DNA from: an uncultured Campylobacter sp.
GTDB lineage: Bacteria; Campylobacterota; Campylobacteria; Campylobacterales; Campylobacteraceae
Length of the DNA: 15,006 nucleotides
Direction: 5' to 3'
NCBI RefSeq assembly: GCF_937890585.1
Contig: NZ_CALACG010000259.1
Span: 1-15,006, forward strand
Shown: positions 1 through 9,649 of the stretch, piece after piece
Layout: every line of letters starts with the position of its first letter
Numbering within the stretch: the stretch's first letter is position 1
Program-made: the position numbers and the translations under genes
The notes under the pieces: model-generated
What the model was told of the DNA's origin: nothing
Database searches by the model: none
Seen by the model: the letters and a program-made list of their open reading frames with translations, nothing else

Positions 1-59
1 CTATCAAACATTTTAGCTTTATTTTTATACCCATGAGATTCTGCTGTAAACTTAGTTGA

Positions 60-154
60 AATAACTGCTATATTTTTATTTTTAGTATTTTATTGTAAAA
101 TCAGACTTTGATTTGAATATTAAATAAAACTTAATAACAAAATAAGGAGAGTGG
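60..154 (+). promoter_or_regulatory. Putative promoter and leader of the ATP synthase operon
   Basis: A TAAAAT box at 96-101, with G just upstream, fits the Campylobacter sigma-70 -10 element. It is preceded by a T-rich stretch (70-92) of the kind that replaces a defined -35 in this genus. A second, weaker candidate is TATTAA at about 118-123. A strong ribosome binding site AAGGAG (144-149) sits five bases before the ATG at 155. I see no terminator or complete gene in 1-154. The choice between the two -10 boxes is uncertain. Confidence 0.35.
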
Positions 155-577
155 ATGTTAGAAATAGATGTGCCATTGATGCTTTTAACGGCTATCGTTT
201 TCTTTGTCTTGATCGCCATTTTAAATCCTTTGCTATACAAGCCAATGCTTAAATTTATAGATGACAGAAATGCCTCTATAAAAAATGACGAAGAGAGCAC
301 TAGCAAAAATGCAAGCGACTTAAGCGTTCATGAAAAAGAGATCGAAGAGATCATACAAAACGCAAGAGCAGAGGCCAACAAAATAAGACAAGAAGCCTTA
401 AATTTGGCAAAAGAAGAGTCTTTAAAAGAGATAAATTCAGTAAAAAGTAGTTTAGAGGCTGATTATAATGAGTTTTTAAACGCTTTAAGCTCTCAAAAAG
501 ATAGCCTAAAGGCAGATCTATCAGCTAAACTACCTGAGCTTAGAGCAGCTTTAAACGCTAAGCTCTCTAAAATTTAA
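155..577 (+). CDS. atpF': ATP synthase F0 subunit b' (peripheral stalk)
   Basis: This is the second, b'-type peripheral stalk subunit of F-type ATP synthase. It dimerises with subunit b to hold F1 stationary against the turning rotor. The 140-residue protein has one N-terminal membrane segment (about residues 8-28) followed by a basic KPMLKFIDDR stretch. The rest is a long charged helix (about 45-140) rich in E, K and A, the expected dimeric coiled coil. It begins at an ATG behind AAGGAG and ends nine bases before atpF. Its place as first gene of the atp cluster matches Campylobacter. The low sequence conservation of b subunits means the b/b' assignment rests on order and on the lack of a signal peptide here. 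Confidence 0.9.
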   Translation: MLEIDVPLMLLTAIVFFVLIAILNPLLYKPMLKFIDDRNASIKNDEESTSKNASDLSVHEKEIEEIIQNARAEANKIRQEALNLAKEESLKEINSVKSSLEADYNEFLNALSSQKDSLKADLSAKLPELRAALNAKLSKI

Positions 578-586
578 AGGAAATTT

Positions 587-1099
587 ATGAAGATAAAAAT
601 TTTATTTTTTCTAGCACTTCCATTTCTAGCATACGCTAGCGAGCATGGTGGAACAAACTACGACATAGTCGAGAGAACGCTAAACTTCTTACTTTTCTTT
701 GCTATCTTGGTCTATTTTGCTGCTAAGCCACTAAAAGCTCTATATCAAAGTAGGATCGATAGGATCGCAAATAAACTTGAGAGCATCCAAGAGAAGCTTC
801 GTGAGTCAAAAGCTAAAAAAGATGACGTTCTAAAGCGTGTAGAAGAGGCTAAGCAAAATGCAAACGCTCTAATAGAAACTGCGAAAAAAGAGGCTGTAAA
901 TTTAGCCGCTAAGGTCAAAAAAGAGGCTCAAAACGATATCGCAAATATCGAAAAAGGTTACAAAGAGCAAAAAGAATTTGAAGAGCGTAAGATGACAAAA
1001 GGCGTTGTAAATGAAATTTTGAGTGACATTTTCTCAAGTGATAGCCTAAAAGTCGATCAAAAAGAGCTTGTAAATATCATACTTAAAAAGGTTAGCTAA
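587..1099 (+). CDS. atpF: ATP synthase F0 subunit b (peripheral stalk), with signal-like N-terminus
   Basis: This encodes subunit b of the F0 sector, a membrane-anchored stator helix that binds delta and the alpha-beta head. The 170 residues begin with a signal-peptide-like segment (residues 1-17, ending LAYAS). A second hydrophobic span follows (about 30-48, NFLLFFAILVYFAAKPL). The remaining 120 residues are a highly charged helix (ESIQEKLRESKAKK and similar). E. coli b has only one hydrophobic segment, so the extra N-terminal one is notable; I believe it is common in Campylobacterota. The TAA stop shares one base with the ATG of atpH (TAATG), which implies translational coupling. Confidence 0.93.
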   Translation: MKIKILFFLALPFLAYASEHGGTNYDIVERTLNFLLFFAILVYFAAKPLKALYQSRIDRIANKLESIQEKLRESKAKKDDVLKRVEEAKQNANALIETAKKEAVNLAAKVKKEAQNDIANIEKGYKEQKEFEERKMTKGVVNEILSDIFSSDSLKVDQKELVNIILKKVS

Positions 1100-1629
1100 T
1101 GAATGAAGTAGTAGCCAAAAAATATGTTAAAGCGATCCTGAGCGATGCAAAGCCAGGTGAGCTAAACGCATTTATCGAAAATTTAGTTGAGCTAGCTGCC
1201 GCTTTTGGAAGCGATAAATTTAAGAGCATTATAAGCTTGCCAACTCTAAAAGCTGCAAAAAAGGTAGAATTTATACTTTCTCTAGTAAAAAATTCAGACG
1301 CTAAATTTGCAAATTTTATAAAGCTTCTTGGTGCAAACAAAAGACTAGAGCTTATCCCAGCGATATTAAACGAGATGAAGATAGAGCAATCTTTACTTGA
1401 AAATACATATCGTGGCGAGGTCATTGGAAATTTTGATCTAAGTGCTGAGCAGATAAAAGCTTTGGAAGAGAATTTCTCTAAGAAATTTAACTCTAAGATT
1501 AAGCTTGATGGCTCAAAGAGTGATTACAACGGTGTAAAAGTTGAGTTAGATGATTTAGGTGTCGAGGTAAATTTCTCTATCGACAGACTAAAAAGTCAAA
1601 TGAGTGAATATATATTAAAAGCAATTTAA
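1099..1629 (+). CDS. atpH: ATP synthase F1 subunit delta
   Basis: Delta (OSCP-like) caps the F1 head and joins it to the b/b' stalk. The 176-residue length is typical. The N-terminal helical domain opens with [10 protein letters not shown], equivalent to the A-x-x-YA-x-A-L start of the family. The C-terminal part carries the family pattern at about residues 105-160: [19 protein letters not shown], a lysine-rich LEENFSKKF helix, then [20 protein letters not shown], resembling the usual iGGx-i-xiGdxv-D-S--RL end. It overlaps atpF by one base and lies 14 bases before atpA. Confidence comes from both motif and position. Confidence 0.93.
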   Translation: MNEVVAKKYVKAILSDAKPGELNAFIENLVELAAAFGSDKFKSIISLPTLKAAKKVEFILSLVKNSDAKFANFIKLLGANKRLELIPAILNEMKIEQSLLENTYRGEVIGNFDLSAEQIKALEENFSKKFNSKIKLDGSKSDYNGVKVELDDLGVEVNFSIDRLKSQMSEYILKAI

Positions 1630-1643
1630 AAAGGAGTGAAAGC

Positions 1644-3161
1644 GTGAGTGCAAAAATTAAAGCTGACGAAATTAGCACGATAATCAAAGAGCGTATTGAA
1701 AATTTTGATTTAAGTGTTGATGTAGAAGAGACCGGTAAAGTCATCTCAGTCGCTGATGGCGTTGCTAATGTTTATGGTTTGAAAAACGTTATGGCTGGCG
1801 AGATGGTTGAATTTGAAAGCGGCGAAAAAGGTATGGCTCTTAACCTTGAAGAGAGCAGTGTTGGTATAGTTATCCTTGGAAAAACTAGCGGTATCACAGA
1901 AGGCAGCTCTGTAAAAAGACTTAAAAAACTTCTACGCGTTCCAGTTGGCGATGCATTGATCGGCCGTGTTGTAAATTCACTCGGTGAGCCAATCGACGCA
2001 AAAGGGCCAATCGAAGCTACTGAATCTCGCTTCGTCGAAGAAAAAGCAAAAGGTATCATGGCTAGAAAAAGTGTTCATGAGCCACTTCAAACAGGTATCA
2101 AAGCGATCGACGCTCTTGTGCCAATTGGTAGAGGTCAAAGAGAGCTAATCATTGGCGACCGCCAAACTGGTAAAACAACAGTTGCTATCGATACTATCAT
2201 CAACCAAAAAGGTCAAGATGTCATTTGCATCTATGTAGCTATCGGTCAAAAACAATCAACCGTTGCTCAAGTCGTTAAAAAGCTTGAAGAATACGGCGCT
2301 ATGGACTACACGATAGTTGTAAATGCTGGCGCTAGTGACGCAGCTGCGCTTCAATACCTTGCTCCGTACGCTGGTGTAACAATGGGTGAATACTTTAGAG
2401 ATAACTCTCGCCACGCGCTAATCATCTATGATGACTTGTCAAAACACGCGGTTGCTTACCGTGAGATGTCTTTGATCTTAAGAAGACCACCAGGCCGTGA
2501 AGCTTATCCAGGTGACGTTTTCTACCTTCACTCAAGACTTCTAGAAAGAGCAAGTAAGCTAAATGACGCACTAGGTGCGGGATCTTTAACGGCTCTACCT
2601 ATTATCGAGACTCAAGCGGGCGACGTTTCAGCTTATATTCCAACAAACGTTATTTCTATTACAGATGGTCAAATTTTCCTTGAGAGTGACCTATTTAACT
2701 CAGGTATCCGCCCAGCGATCAACGTTGGTCTTTCTGTTTCTCGTGTCGGTGGTGCAGCTCAGATCAAAGCTATCAAACAAGTTTCTGGTAACCTAAGACT
2801 AGACCTTGCTCAGTACCGCGAGCTACAAGCATTTGCTCAGTTTGCAAGTGACCTTGATGAAAGCTCAAGAAAACAACTAGAGCGTGGTCAAAAGATGGTT
2901 GAAGTGCTAAAACAACCTCCATATTCTCCACTTCCAGTTGAAAACCAAGTAGTTATCATATTTGCTGGTGCTAAGGGCTATTTAGATGACGTTGCAACTA
3001 CAAATGTAACAAAATTTGAAGCTGAGCTATATCCATATATCGAGGCAAAGTACCCTGAAATTTTCGAGCAAATCAGAACTAAAAAAGTTCTTGATAAAGA
3101 AGTAGAAGAAAATTTACATAAAGCGTTGAAAGATTTTAAAGCGACTTTTGCCGCGAACTAG
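1644..3161 (+). CDS. atpA: ATP synthase F1 subunit alpha
   Basis: Alpha forms the non-catalytic nucleotide sites of the alpha3-beta3 hexamer. The 505-residue protein is full length. Visible motifs are the Walker A loop GDRQTGKT (171-178), the Walker B-like ALIIYDD (258-264), the [10 protein letters not shown] signature (357-366), and the arginine finger R367 in SVSRVGG. R367 reaches into the neighbouring beta site. The start is a GTG at 1644, supported by AAGGAG at 1631-1636 and by the [12 protein letters not shown]-terminus expected for the family. Codon choice is richer in C-ending codons than nearby genes, as expected for a highly expressed protein. It is followed ten bases later by atpG. 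Confidence 0.98.
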   Translation: MSAKIKADEISTIIKERIENFDLSVDVEETGKVISVADGVANVYGLKNVMAGEMVEFESGEKGMALNLEESSVGIVILGKTSGITEGSSVKRLKKLLRVPVGDALIGRVVNSLGEPIDAKGPIEATESRFVEEKAKGIMARKSVHEPLQTGIKAIDALVPIGRGQRELIIGDRQTGKTTVAIDTIINQKGQDVICIYVAIGQKQSTVAQVVKKLEEYGAMDYTIVVNAGASDAAALQYLAPYAGVTMGEYFRDNSRHALIIYDDLSKHAVAYREMSLILRRPPGREAYPGDVFYLHSRLLERASKLNDALGAGSLTALPIIETQAGDVSAYIPTNVISITDGQIFLESDLFNSGIRPAINVGLSVSRVGGAAQIKAIKQVSGNLRLDLAQYRELQAFAQFASDLDESSRKQLERGQKMVEVLKQPPYSPLPVENQVVIIFAGAKGYLDDVATTNVTKFEAELYPYIEAKYPEIFEQIRTKKVLDKEVEENLHKALKDFKATFAAN

Positions 3162-3170
3162 GGCTAAGAT

Positions 3171-4058
3171 ATGTCAAATTTAAAAGATATAAAACGAAAG
3201 ATTAAGAGCGTCCAGAACACTCAAAAGACGACGCGTGCAATGAAGCTTGTCTCAACAGCAAAGCTTCGCAAAGCTGAAGAGGCTGCACGTTACTCTAGGG
3301 TTTATGCACTTAAGATCAATGAGGTCTTATCAGAGATAGCTTATAAGATCAATCAATACGCTTCAGTTATGACTGAGAGTAAATTTTTTAACACTGAAAA
3401 GAGTGTTGAAAAGGTTGATATTATATTTGTGACGGCTGATAAAGGACTTTGCGGTGGCTTTAACGTCCAGACCATAAAGACAGTTAGGCGTATGATCGAT
3501 GAGCTAAAAGCCAAAAAGATCAAAGTTAGACTAAGAGCTGTTGGTAAAAAAGGTATAGAATTTTTCAATTTCCAAGGCGTTGAACTACTCGAGACTTATG
3601 TCGGAGCTAGCTCATCACCTACATATGAAAAAGCTCAAAAGATCATAAAAGATGCTATTGATGACTTTATGAACGGCACAACAGACAAAGTTGTGCTAAT
3701 ACACAATGGCTATAAAAATATGATTTCTCAAGAGATTAGAGTAAATGATGTTGTGCCTATTGAGCCGTCTAAGATAGTTGCGGTGGAGACAAATTCTTTG
3801 ATGGAATTTGAACCAGAAGACAACTATACTAAGATCATGGACGAGTTGCTTAATAAGTATTTTGAATATAGCATGTATTATGCTTTGGTTGATTCTTTGG
3901 CTGCTGAACATAGTGCCAGAATGCAAGCTATGGATAATGCAACAAACAATGCTAAAGAGCGCGTAAAACAGTTAAATCTTGCTTATAATAAAGCAAGACA
4001 AGAGTCTATTACCACTGAGCTTATCGAGATCATCAGTGGTGTTGAATCAATGAAATAA
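3171..4058 (+). CDS. atpG: ATP synthase F1 subunit gamma
   Basis: Gamma is the central rotor shaft whose rotation drives conformational change in beta. At 295 residues it is complete. The N-terminal helix ([20 protein letters not shown], 5-24) and the C-terminal helix ([18 protein letters not shown], about 248-265) are the two strands of the coiled coil inserted into the hexamer. Between them lies a Rossmann-like domain with [12 protein letters not shown] at about residues 85-96. The ribosome binding site is weak (AGGG overlapping the atpA stop), which suggests coupling to atpA translation. It is followed by atpD after an 11-base gap containing AAGGAG. Confidence 0.97.
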   Translation: MSNLKDIKRKIKSVQNTQKTTRAMKLVSTAKLRKAEEAARYSRVYALKINEVLSEIAYKINQYASVMTESKFFNTEKSVEKVDIIFVTADKGLCGGFNVQTIKTVRRMIDELKAKKIKVRLRAVGKKGIEFFNFQGVELLETYVGASSSPTYEKAQKIIKDAIDDFMNGTTDKVVLIHNGYKNMISQEIRVNDVVPIEPSKIVAVETNSLMEFEPEDNYTKIMDELLNKYFEYSMYYALVDSLAAEHSARMQAMDNATNNAKERVKQLNLAYNKARQESITTELIEIISGVESMK

Positions 4059-4069
4059 AAGGAGTATGA

Positions 4070-5467
<1,398 letters not shown>

Positions 5468-5485
5468 ATTTAAAAAGGAAGCGTA

Positions 5486-5875
5486 ATGGATAAATTACAT
5501 TTAGAGATCGTAACTCCTCAAGGTCAGATATTTAATGATGACGTGAGTAGTGTAGTGCTTCCAGGTAGTGAGGGTGAGTTTGGTGTTTTACCAAACCACG
5601 CCTCATTAATATCTCTTTTAAAAGCAGGTATTATAGATATAGAAGATAAGCATAAAAAGCATGATGTAGTTGCTATTAACTGGGGCTATGCGAAGATCGA
5701 TGAAGGCAAAGTAGTTATACTAGCTGACGGCGCGGTCTATGTATCTGGAAATAGCGAAAGCGAGCTTGCAAATTCATTAGAAGCTGCTAGAAATTTGATA
5801 GAGAGTATGAGTAGTGATACAAATGCTTTTGCGGCAACTATATCAAAAATGGAAAATGTAGTGAGAGCAAGATAA
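5486..5875 (+). CDS. atpC: ATP synthase F1 subunit epsilon
   Basis: Epsilon sits at the foot of the gamma shaft, contacts the c ring, and can inhibit ATP hydrolysis. The 129-residue protein has the N-terminal beta-sandwich (about 1-85) with the family pattern LEIVTPQGQIFNDDVSSVV, then GSEGEFGVLPNHASLISLL. A short helical tail follows (about 88-129). The start is an ATG after AAAAAGGAAG. The TAA stop (5873-5875) is directly followed by the GTG of tolQ with no spacer, so the ATP synthase and Tol motor genes probably share a transcript. Confidence 0.95.
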   Translation: MDKLHLEIVTPQGQIFNDDVSSVVLPGSEGEFGVLPNHASLISLLKAGIIDIEDKHKKHDVVAINWGYAKIDEGKVVILADGAVYVSGNSESELANSLEAARNLIESMSSDTNAFAATISKMENVVRAR

Positions 5876-6460
5876 GTGGGTGGTATAGATTTATTTTTAA
5901 ATTATGTTCAAAGAAGTAGTTTTATTACAATTGTTGTTTTAACTTGGCTATCTATATATTTTATAATTAGTTTTACGATTTTATTTTCAAGGATGGCTGG
6001 CATCGGCGCTTGGCAAAAACGTGAGCAAAGTGCTCTTGAGGCACTTCTCATGGGTGCTAAAAATATCCCAAATGACTCATCTTTGAAAAAATGTGCAAAC
6101 GGCAAAATTTCAAAAGAAAAACTAAATGTTTGCATAAGCATAGCTGAGAAAAACGCAACTAGCGGACTTACTTGGCTTAGTATCATAGCCTCTACCTCCC
6201 CGTTTATCGGTCTTTTTGGAACAGTTGTCTCTATCTTGGAGACATTTTCGCAGCTAGGAAATGGCTCAAGCTCATCTCTTGGTGTCATAGCACCAGCTAT
6301 CTCTGAAGCGCTTGTTGCTACTGGATGCGGAATTTTTGTTGCGATTCCAGCATATACATTTAACTTGCTTATAAAAAGAAAAGCTTATGAACTAATGAGC
6401 GTTATCGAGCGTCAAGCTGACGTTATGATAGCACTCAAAAAAGATGATGAGACGTTATAG
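5876..6460 (+). CDS. tolQ: TolQ/ExbB-type proton channel subunit
   Basis: This is the inner-membrane motor subunit that, with TolR, uses the proton gradient to energise the periplasm-spanning TolA. The 194 residues contain three hydrophobic segments (about 17-37, 100-122 and 143-166). The second holds SPFIGLFGTVVSI with T116, and the third holds ISEALVATGCGIFVAIPAY with T149. These two threonines correspond to the conserved channel threonines of TolQ/ExbB. The start is a GTG touching the atpC stop, and no good Shine-Dalgarno is visible, so reinitiation after atpC is likely. ExbB and TolQ cannot be separated by sequence alone; tolB and pal downstream favour TolQ. Confidence 0.92.
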   Translation: MGGIDLFLNYVQRSSFITIVVLTWLSIYFIISFTILFSRMAGIGAWQKREQSALEALLMGAKNIPNDSSLKKCANGKISKEKLNVCISIAEKNATSGLTWLSIIASTSPFIGLFGTVVSILETFSQLGNGSSSSLGVIAPAISEALVATGCGIFVAIPAYTFNLLIKRKAYELMSVIERQADVMIALKKDDETL

Positions 6461-6859
6461 ATGGCTTTTAAATTTACTGACGAAGCGCCAGAGCTAAATA
6501 TAACGCCTCTTGTCGATATCATGCTTGTTTTGCTAGCCATTTTGATGGTTACTATGCCAACGATAACATACCAAGAAGATATCACACTCCCAGATGGTTC
6601 AAAGGCAAAGACCTCTATGTCTAAGCAAAAAGACCTTATAGTGTCTATAAATGCGCAAAGGCAAGTCAAGATAGATCAAAGCTTGATGAGTCTTGCCGAA
6701 CTACCTGATAATATCGCACTTATGAGTGCAAAATATGACAAAACCGCACCTATTTATATCAAGGCTGACAAAAATTTAAAATACGATGACGTTATGTTTG
6801 TATTGAAAACCTTAAAAAGTGCCGGTTTTAGCAAAGTGGCTTTAGAGACAAACGGATAA
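6461..6859 (+). CDS. tolR: TolR/ExbD-type motor subunit
   Basis: This is the small bitopic partner of TolQ. The 132 residues comprise a short cytoplasmic N-terminus and a single membrane helix (about 15-35, TPLVDIMLVLLAILMV). The helix contains the essential, protonatable aspartate D19. A periplasmic domain of about 95 residues follows, ending in the typical YDDVMFVLKTLKSAGFSKVAL helix and strand. Its ATG directly abuts the tolQ TAG, so translation is coupled. It is one base from the next gene. By sequence it could equally be called ExbD; the neighbouring tolB and pal support TolR. Confidence 0.92.
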   Translation: MAFKFTDEAPELNITPLVDIMLVLLAILMVTMPTITYQEDITLPDGSKAKTSMSKQKDLIVSINAQRQVKIDQSLMSLAELPDNIALMSAKYDKTAPIYIKADKNLKYDDVMFVLKTLKSAGFSKVALETNG

Positions 6860-6860
6860 G

Positions 6861-7796
6861 ATGTCAAACAAAGTTAAATTTCCAACGCTAAGTTCATTTT
6901 TTGTAGCGTTAAGTATTTACATTGCTATTGTCCTTGTTTTGTTTATAAAGCTTACATTTTTTACAGAGCCAGCCAAAAAATATACTGATGACAAAGACGC
7001 TATCATGGACATCGTTATGGTGGATCGTGAGATCGATCAAACGATAAAAGCTCCAAAACAAAAAGAAGAAGTTGAAAAAGAGACAAAGCCAGAGCCAAAC
7101 AAAGAGTCTGAAGAAGACAAACAAGAGACTACAAATAAGCCAGTCGTGCCAGATGAGCCGCTGCCAACTCCAAGCTTACCAACTCCTCCAAAGGACGAGC
7201 CTAAGCCAGAACCTAAACCTGAACCAAAGCCTGAAAATTTAAAGCCAAGTGAAGAGCCTAAAGAAGAGGCCAAGCCAGAACCAAAACCCGAGCCAAAACC
7301 AGTCGAAAAGCCAAAAGAGCCAAATATAAAAGATCTTTTTAGTGACATCGACTCGACTAAGCTAAAAAAAGATGATGGCATAAAAAAGGTAGAAAACAAG
7401 GTACAAAGCCGCAAAAAAAGCGAGGCTTCTAGCTCAAAAGCTGCAAAAGAGGCTAGCGACATAATTAAGAGTTTAAAGATAGATCAAAACCCAACAGCTC
7501 CAAAGTCACAAATGACCGGTACTTATGATCCATTGATGGGAGCCATAACAAAGCAAATTCAAAGAAGATGGCAAAGCTATAAAGCTGACTCTGCAAATAT
7601 AGCTAAGGTAAAAGTTATGATAGATCAAAGTGGAAATTTTAGCTATGAAATTTTAGAGCTATCATACAATGAAGAGTTTAATGCAAAGGTTAGAGAGTGC
7701 CTGGAAAAGCTTACTACAGAGAAATTTCCATTTAATCCAGACAAGAGCACAATTGAGACTTTTAATTTAATAGATAAAATAGATCAAAAATTTTAA
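6861..7796 (+). CDS. tolA: TolA/TonB-like energy transducer
   Basis: This would be the link between the TolQR motor and the outer membrane. The 311-residue protein has one N-terminal membrane anchor (about 12-34) and an acidic and basic proline-rich periplasmic rod (about 65-155) with tandem PKPEPKPE units. A lysine-rich helix follows (about 165-207). A C-terminal TolA/TonB-type domain (about 220-305) includes ITKQIQRRWQSY and FPFNPDKSTIETFNLID. E. coli TolA uses a long alanine/lysine helix as its spanning arm, whereas here the arm is the Pro-Lys-Glu type common in TonB. The position between tolR and tolB makes TolA the better functional name. The start lies one base after the tolR stop. Confidence 0.85.
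   Translation: MSNKVKFPTLSSFFVALSIYIAIVLVLFIKLTFFTEPAKKYTDDKDAIMDIVMVDREIDQTIKAPKQKEEVEKETKPEPNKESEEDKQETTNKPVVPDEPLPTPSLPTPPKDEPKPEPKPEPKPENLKPSEEPKEEAKPEPKPEPKPVEKPKEPNIKDLFSDIDSTKLKKDDGIKKVENKVQSRKKSEASSSKAAKEASDIIKSLKIDQNPTAPKSQMTGTYDPLMGAITKQIQRRWQSYKADSANIAKVKVMIDQSGNFSYEILELSYNEEFNAKVRECLEKLTTEKFPFNPDKSTIETFNLIDKIDQKF
7198..7310 (+). repeat. Pro-Lys-Glu coding repeat within tolA
   Basis: Degenerate tandem units of CCA/CCT-AAR-CCA/CCT-GAR encode two blocks of PKPEPKPEPKPE-like sequence (residues about 114-125 and 138-148). A non-repeated NLKPSEEPKEEA spacer separates them. The synonymous codons differ between units, so this looks like an old expansion kept at protein level rather than a recent DNA slippage tract. 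It would form a stiff extended periplasmic arm. Confidence 0.75.
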
Positions 7797-7811
7797 ATTT
7801 ACGGAGTAGAG

Positions 7812-9068
7812 ATGAAGAAAATTTTTCTTTTTTTATGCGTTGCTCTAGGGCTTTATGCTGCTGATGCGACCATATCTGTTGTAAATCAAGGTGTTGCTTT
7901 GCCAAAGATAGCTTTGCAAGATGCAACTACAGCCGTCAGCGACCCAAATTTTAAAGAGAAATTCTTTAGGATAATGATGGGCGACCTAAAAGTTAGCTCT
8001 GACTTTGAGGTTATCGAAGATCACGTACCTTCTACATATGAGGGAACAGCAGCTACAAATACTATGAGCGACAAAGGTGTTGAGCTTATCTTAAGATACG
8101 CACTTGAGGGCTCTATTAACTCGCCTCTTACTTTAAAAGTAAAGCTAATAAATGCTAAAACGGCAACTACAAGATATGAGAAAATTTATACTATGCCAGA
8201 TGGTGCGAAGTATCCATTTTTGGCGCACAAAAGTATAGTTGAGCTAACAAACGAGCTAAATTTACCACCTGTTGGTTGGATGGAGAAATTTATCATCCTA
8301 GCTAAGTATACTTCGGCTCGCCAAAGCTCTATCATCGTGGCTGACTATACTCTTACATATCAAAAAACGATAGTAAGTGGCGGTCTAAACATATTCCCAA
8401 AATGGGCAGGCGCTGATCAAAGTAAATTTTACTATACATCTTATGTGAATAACAAACCAACTTTGTTTAGATATGACCTAAATTCAGGCACAAAAACAAA
8501 GATAATCGACAGCGTTGGTATGCTTATAGCTTCAGACGTTAGCAAAGATGGAAGCAAAATTTTATTAACTATGGCGCCAAAAGATCAGCCGGATATTTTT
8601 ATCTACAACACAGGTAGTAAGAATTTAACTCAGATCACAAACTATCCAGGCATTGATGTAAATGGAAATTTCGTAGATAATGACAGCAGAATAGTTTTTG
8701 TTTCAGATAGACTTGGATATCCAAACATCTTCGCAACACCTGCAACCTCAGGCGGAAGTGTTGAGCAAATGGTATTTCATGGCAAAAACAACAACTCAGT
8801 AAGCACTTTTGAAAACTATGTAGTTTATTCAAGTAGAGAGGCTAGTGGTGGCTTTAATATTTATCTGATCTCAACTCAAACAGATTTTATCCGTCAGCTT
8901 ACAGCAAATGGTAAAAATAACTATCCAAGATTTTCAAGCGATGGACAAAGTGTTGTTTTCATAAAAGAACTTGGCGGTCAAAGCTCGCTTGGTGTTGTTA
9001 GATTAAATGAAAACAGAAGTTTCCAATTCCCACTAAAAGTGGGCAGAATTCAGTCTATTGACTGGTAA
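7812..9068 (+). CDS. tolB: Tol-Pal system periplasmic protein TolB
   Basis: TolB is a periplasmic protein that binds Pal and is released from it by energised TolA. The 418 residues are close to the family's usual length. A signal peptide (1-16, MKKIFLFLCVALGLYA) precedes an N-terminal alpha/beta domain (about 20-160). A beta-propeller follows (about 185-418), with recurring blades of the type SKDGSKILLT...PDIFIYN, NDSRIVFVSDRLGYPNIFA and SSDGQSVVFIKE. The start is ATG behind ACGGAG, 15 bases after tolA. The next gene, pal, has its own promoter in the 64-base gap. Confidence 0.95.
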   Translation: MKKIFLFLCVALGLYAADATISVVNQGVALPKIALQDATTAVSDPNFKEKFFRIMMGDLKVSSDFEVIEDHVPSTYEGTAATNTMSDKGVELILRYALEGSINSPLTLKVKLINAKTATTRYEKIYTMPDGAKYPFLAHKSIVELTNELNLPPVGWMEKFIILAKYTSARQSSIIVADYTLTYQKTIVSGGLNIFPKWAGADQSKFYYTSYVNNKPTLFRYDLNSGTKTKIIDSVGMLIASDVSKDGSKILLTMAPKDQPDIFIYNTGSKNLTQITNYPGIDVNGNFVDNDSRIVFVSDRLGYPNIFATPATSGGSVEQMVFHGKNNNSVSTFENYVVYSSREASGGFNIYLISTQTDFIRQLTANGKNNYPRFSSDGQSVVFIKELGGQSSLGVVRLNENRSFQFPLKVGRIQSIDW

Positions 9069-9132
9069 TATTCTGGTTATATTTAAAATTTTTGTGATAT
9101 AATGCGACCAAATTTTTCAAAAAGGATAAGGA
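9069..9132 (+). promoter_or_regulatory. Predicted sigma-70 promoter and RBS of pal
   Basis: A perfect TATAAT at 9098-9103 with upstream TGTGA forms an extended -10 box. The region before it is A/T-rich with T runs instead of a -35, as in Campylobacter promoters. Transcription would start near 9110. The ribosome binding site AAAGGATAAGG (9121-9131) precedes the ATG at 9133. A separate promoter makes sense because Pal is an abundant structural lipoprotein needed in higher amounts than the TolQRAB motor. Confidence 0.7.
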
Positions 9133-9636
9133 ATGAAAAAAGTAGTTCTAGCAAGTGTTGCAGTTGCAACTTTATTGTTGAGCGGTTGTAGCTCTAAAAA
9201 CCCTGAAGTTGATATGAATGCAAATTCAAATCAATCTGCAGATTCAAATAGTATGAGTGATGCTGATAGACTTGCAGCTCTTATAGCTAACATTGAAAGC
9301 CAAGTTAAAAGTGTATACTTTGACTTTGACAAATTTAACATCAAAGGCGATCAACAAGGTGTTGTTAGCGCAAACGCAGCTGTATTCAACCAAGCTGACG
9401 CTCAAGCACTTTCTGTAAAAGTAGAAGGTAACTGCGACGAGTGGGGTACAGATGAGTATAACTATGCTCTTGGTCTAAAACGTGCTAAAAGCGCTAAAGA
9501 CGCTCTTGTAAGAAACGGCGTTAGTGCTGATAGAATCGCTGTAGTTAGCTTTGGCGAAAGCAACCCAGTTTGCACAGACAAAACAAAAGCTTGCGACGCT
9601 CAAAACAGACGTGCTGATTTCAAAGTACTTCCATAA
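9133..9636 (+). CDS. pal: Peptidoglycan-associated lipoprotein Pal (Omp18-like)
   Basis: Pal is anchored in the outer membrane and binds peptidoglycan and TolB. The 167-residue protein has a lipobox LLSGC, so C19 is the lipidated cysteine. A short flexible linker follows, rich in N and S. An OmpA-like domain spans about 58-165 and starts VYFDFDKFNI. Expected peptidoglycan contacts are D102 (in NCDEWGTDEYN) and R117 (in LKRAKSA), and the domain ends NRRADFKVL. Besides the lipobox it has C101, C147 and C154. The last two flank a short loop and could form a disulfide. It corresponds in position to the Omp18/Pal antigen of C. jejuni. Confidence 0.96.
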   Translation: MKKVVLASVAVATLLLSGCSSKNPEVDMNANSNQSADSNSMSDADRLAALIANIESQVKSVYFDFDKFNIKGDQQGVVSANAAVFNQADAQALSVKVEGNCDEWGTDEYNYALGLKRAKSAKDALVRNGVSADRIAVVSFGESNPVCTDKTKACDAQNRRADFKVLP

Positions 9637-9649
9637 TTTGTAAGTAATA

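Noticed and set aside
7037..7462. Minus-strand open frame of 141 codons opposite tolA
   Set aside because: It is the mirror of the Pro-Lys-Glu repeat and reads as Gly/Ser/Phe low complexity; it has no supporting RBS and the plus-strand gene is clear.
5876..7796. ExbB-ExbD-TonB iron uptake system instead of TolQRA
   Set aside because: The families overlap in sequence and the arm is TonB-like, but tolB, pal and cpoB follow directly, so the Tol-Pal reading is favoured.
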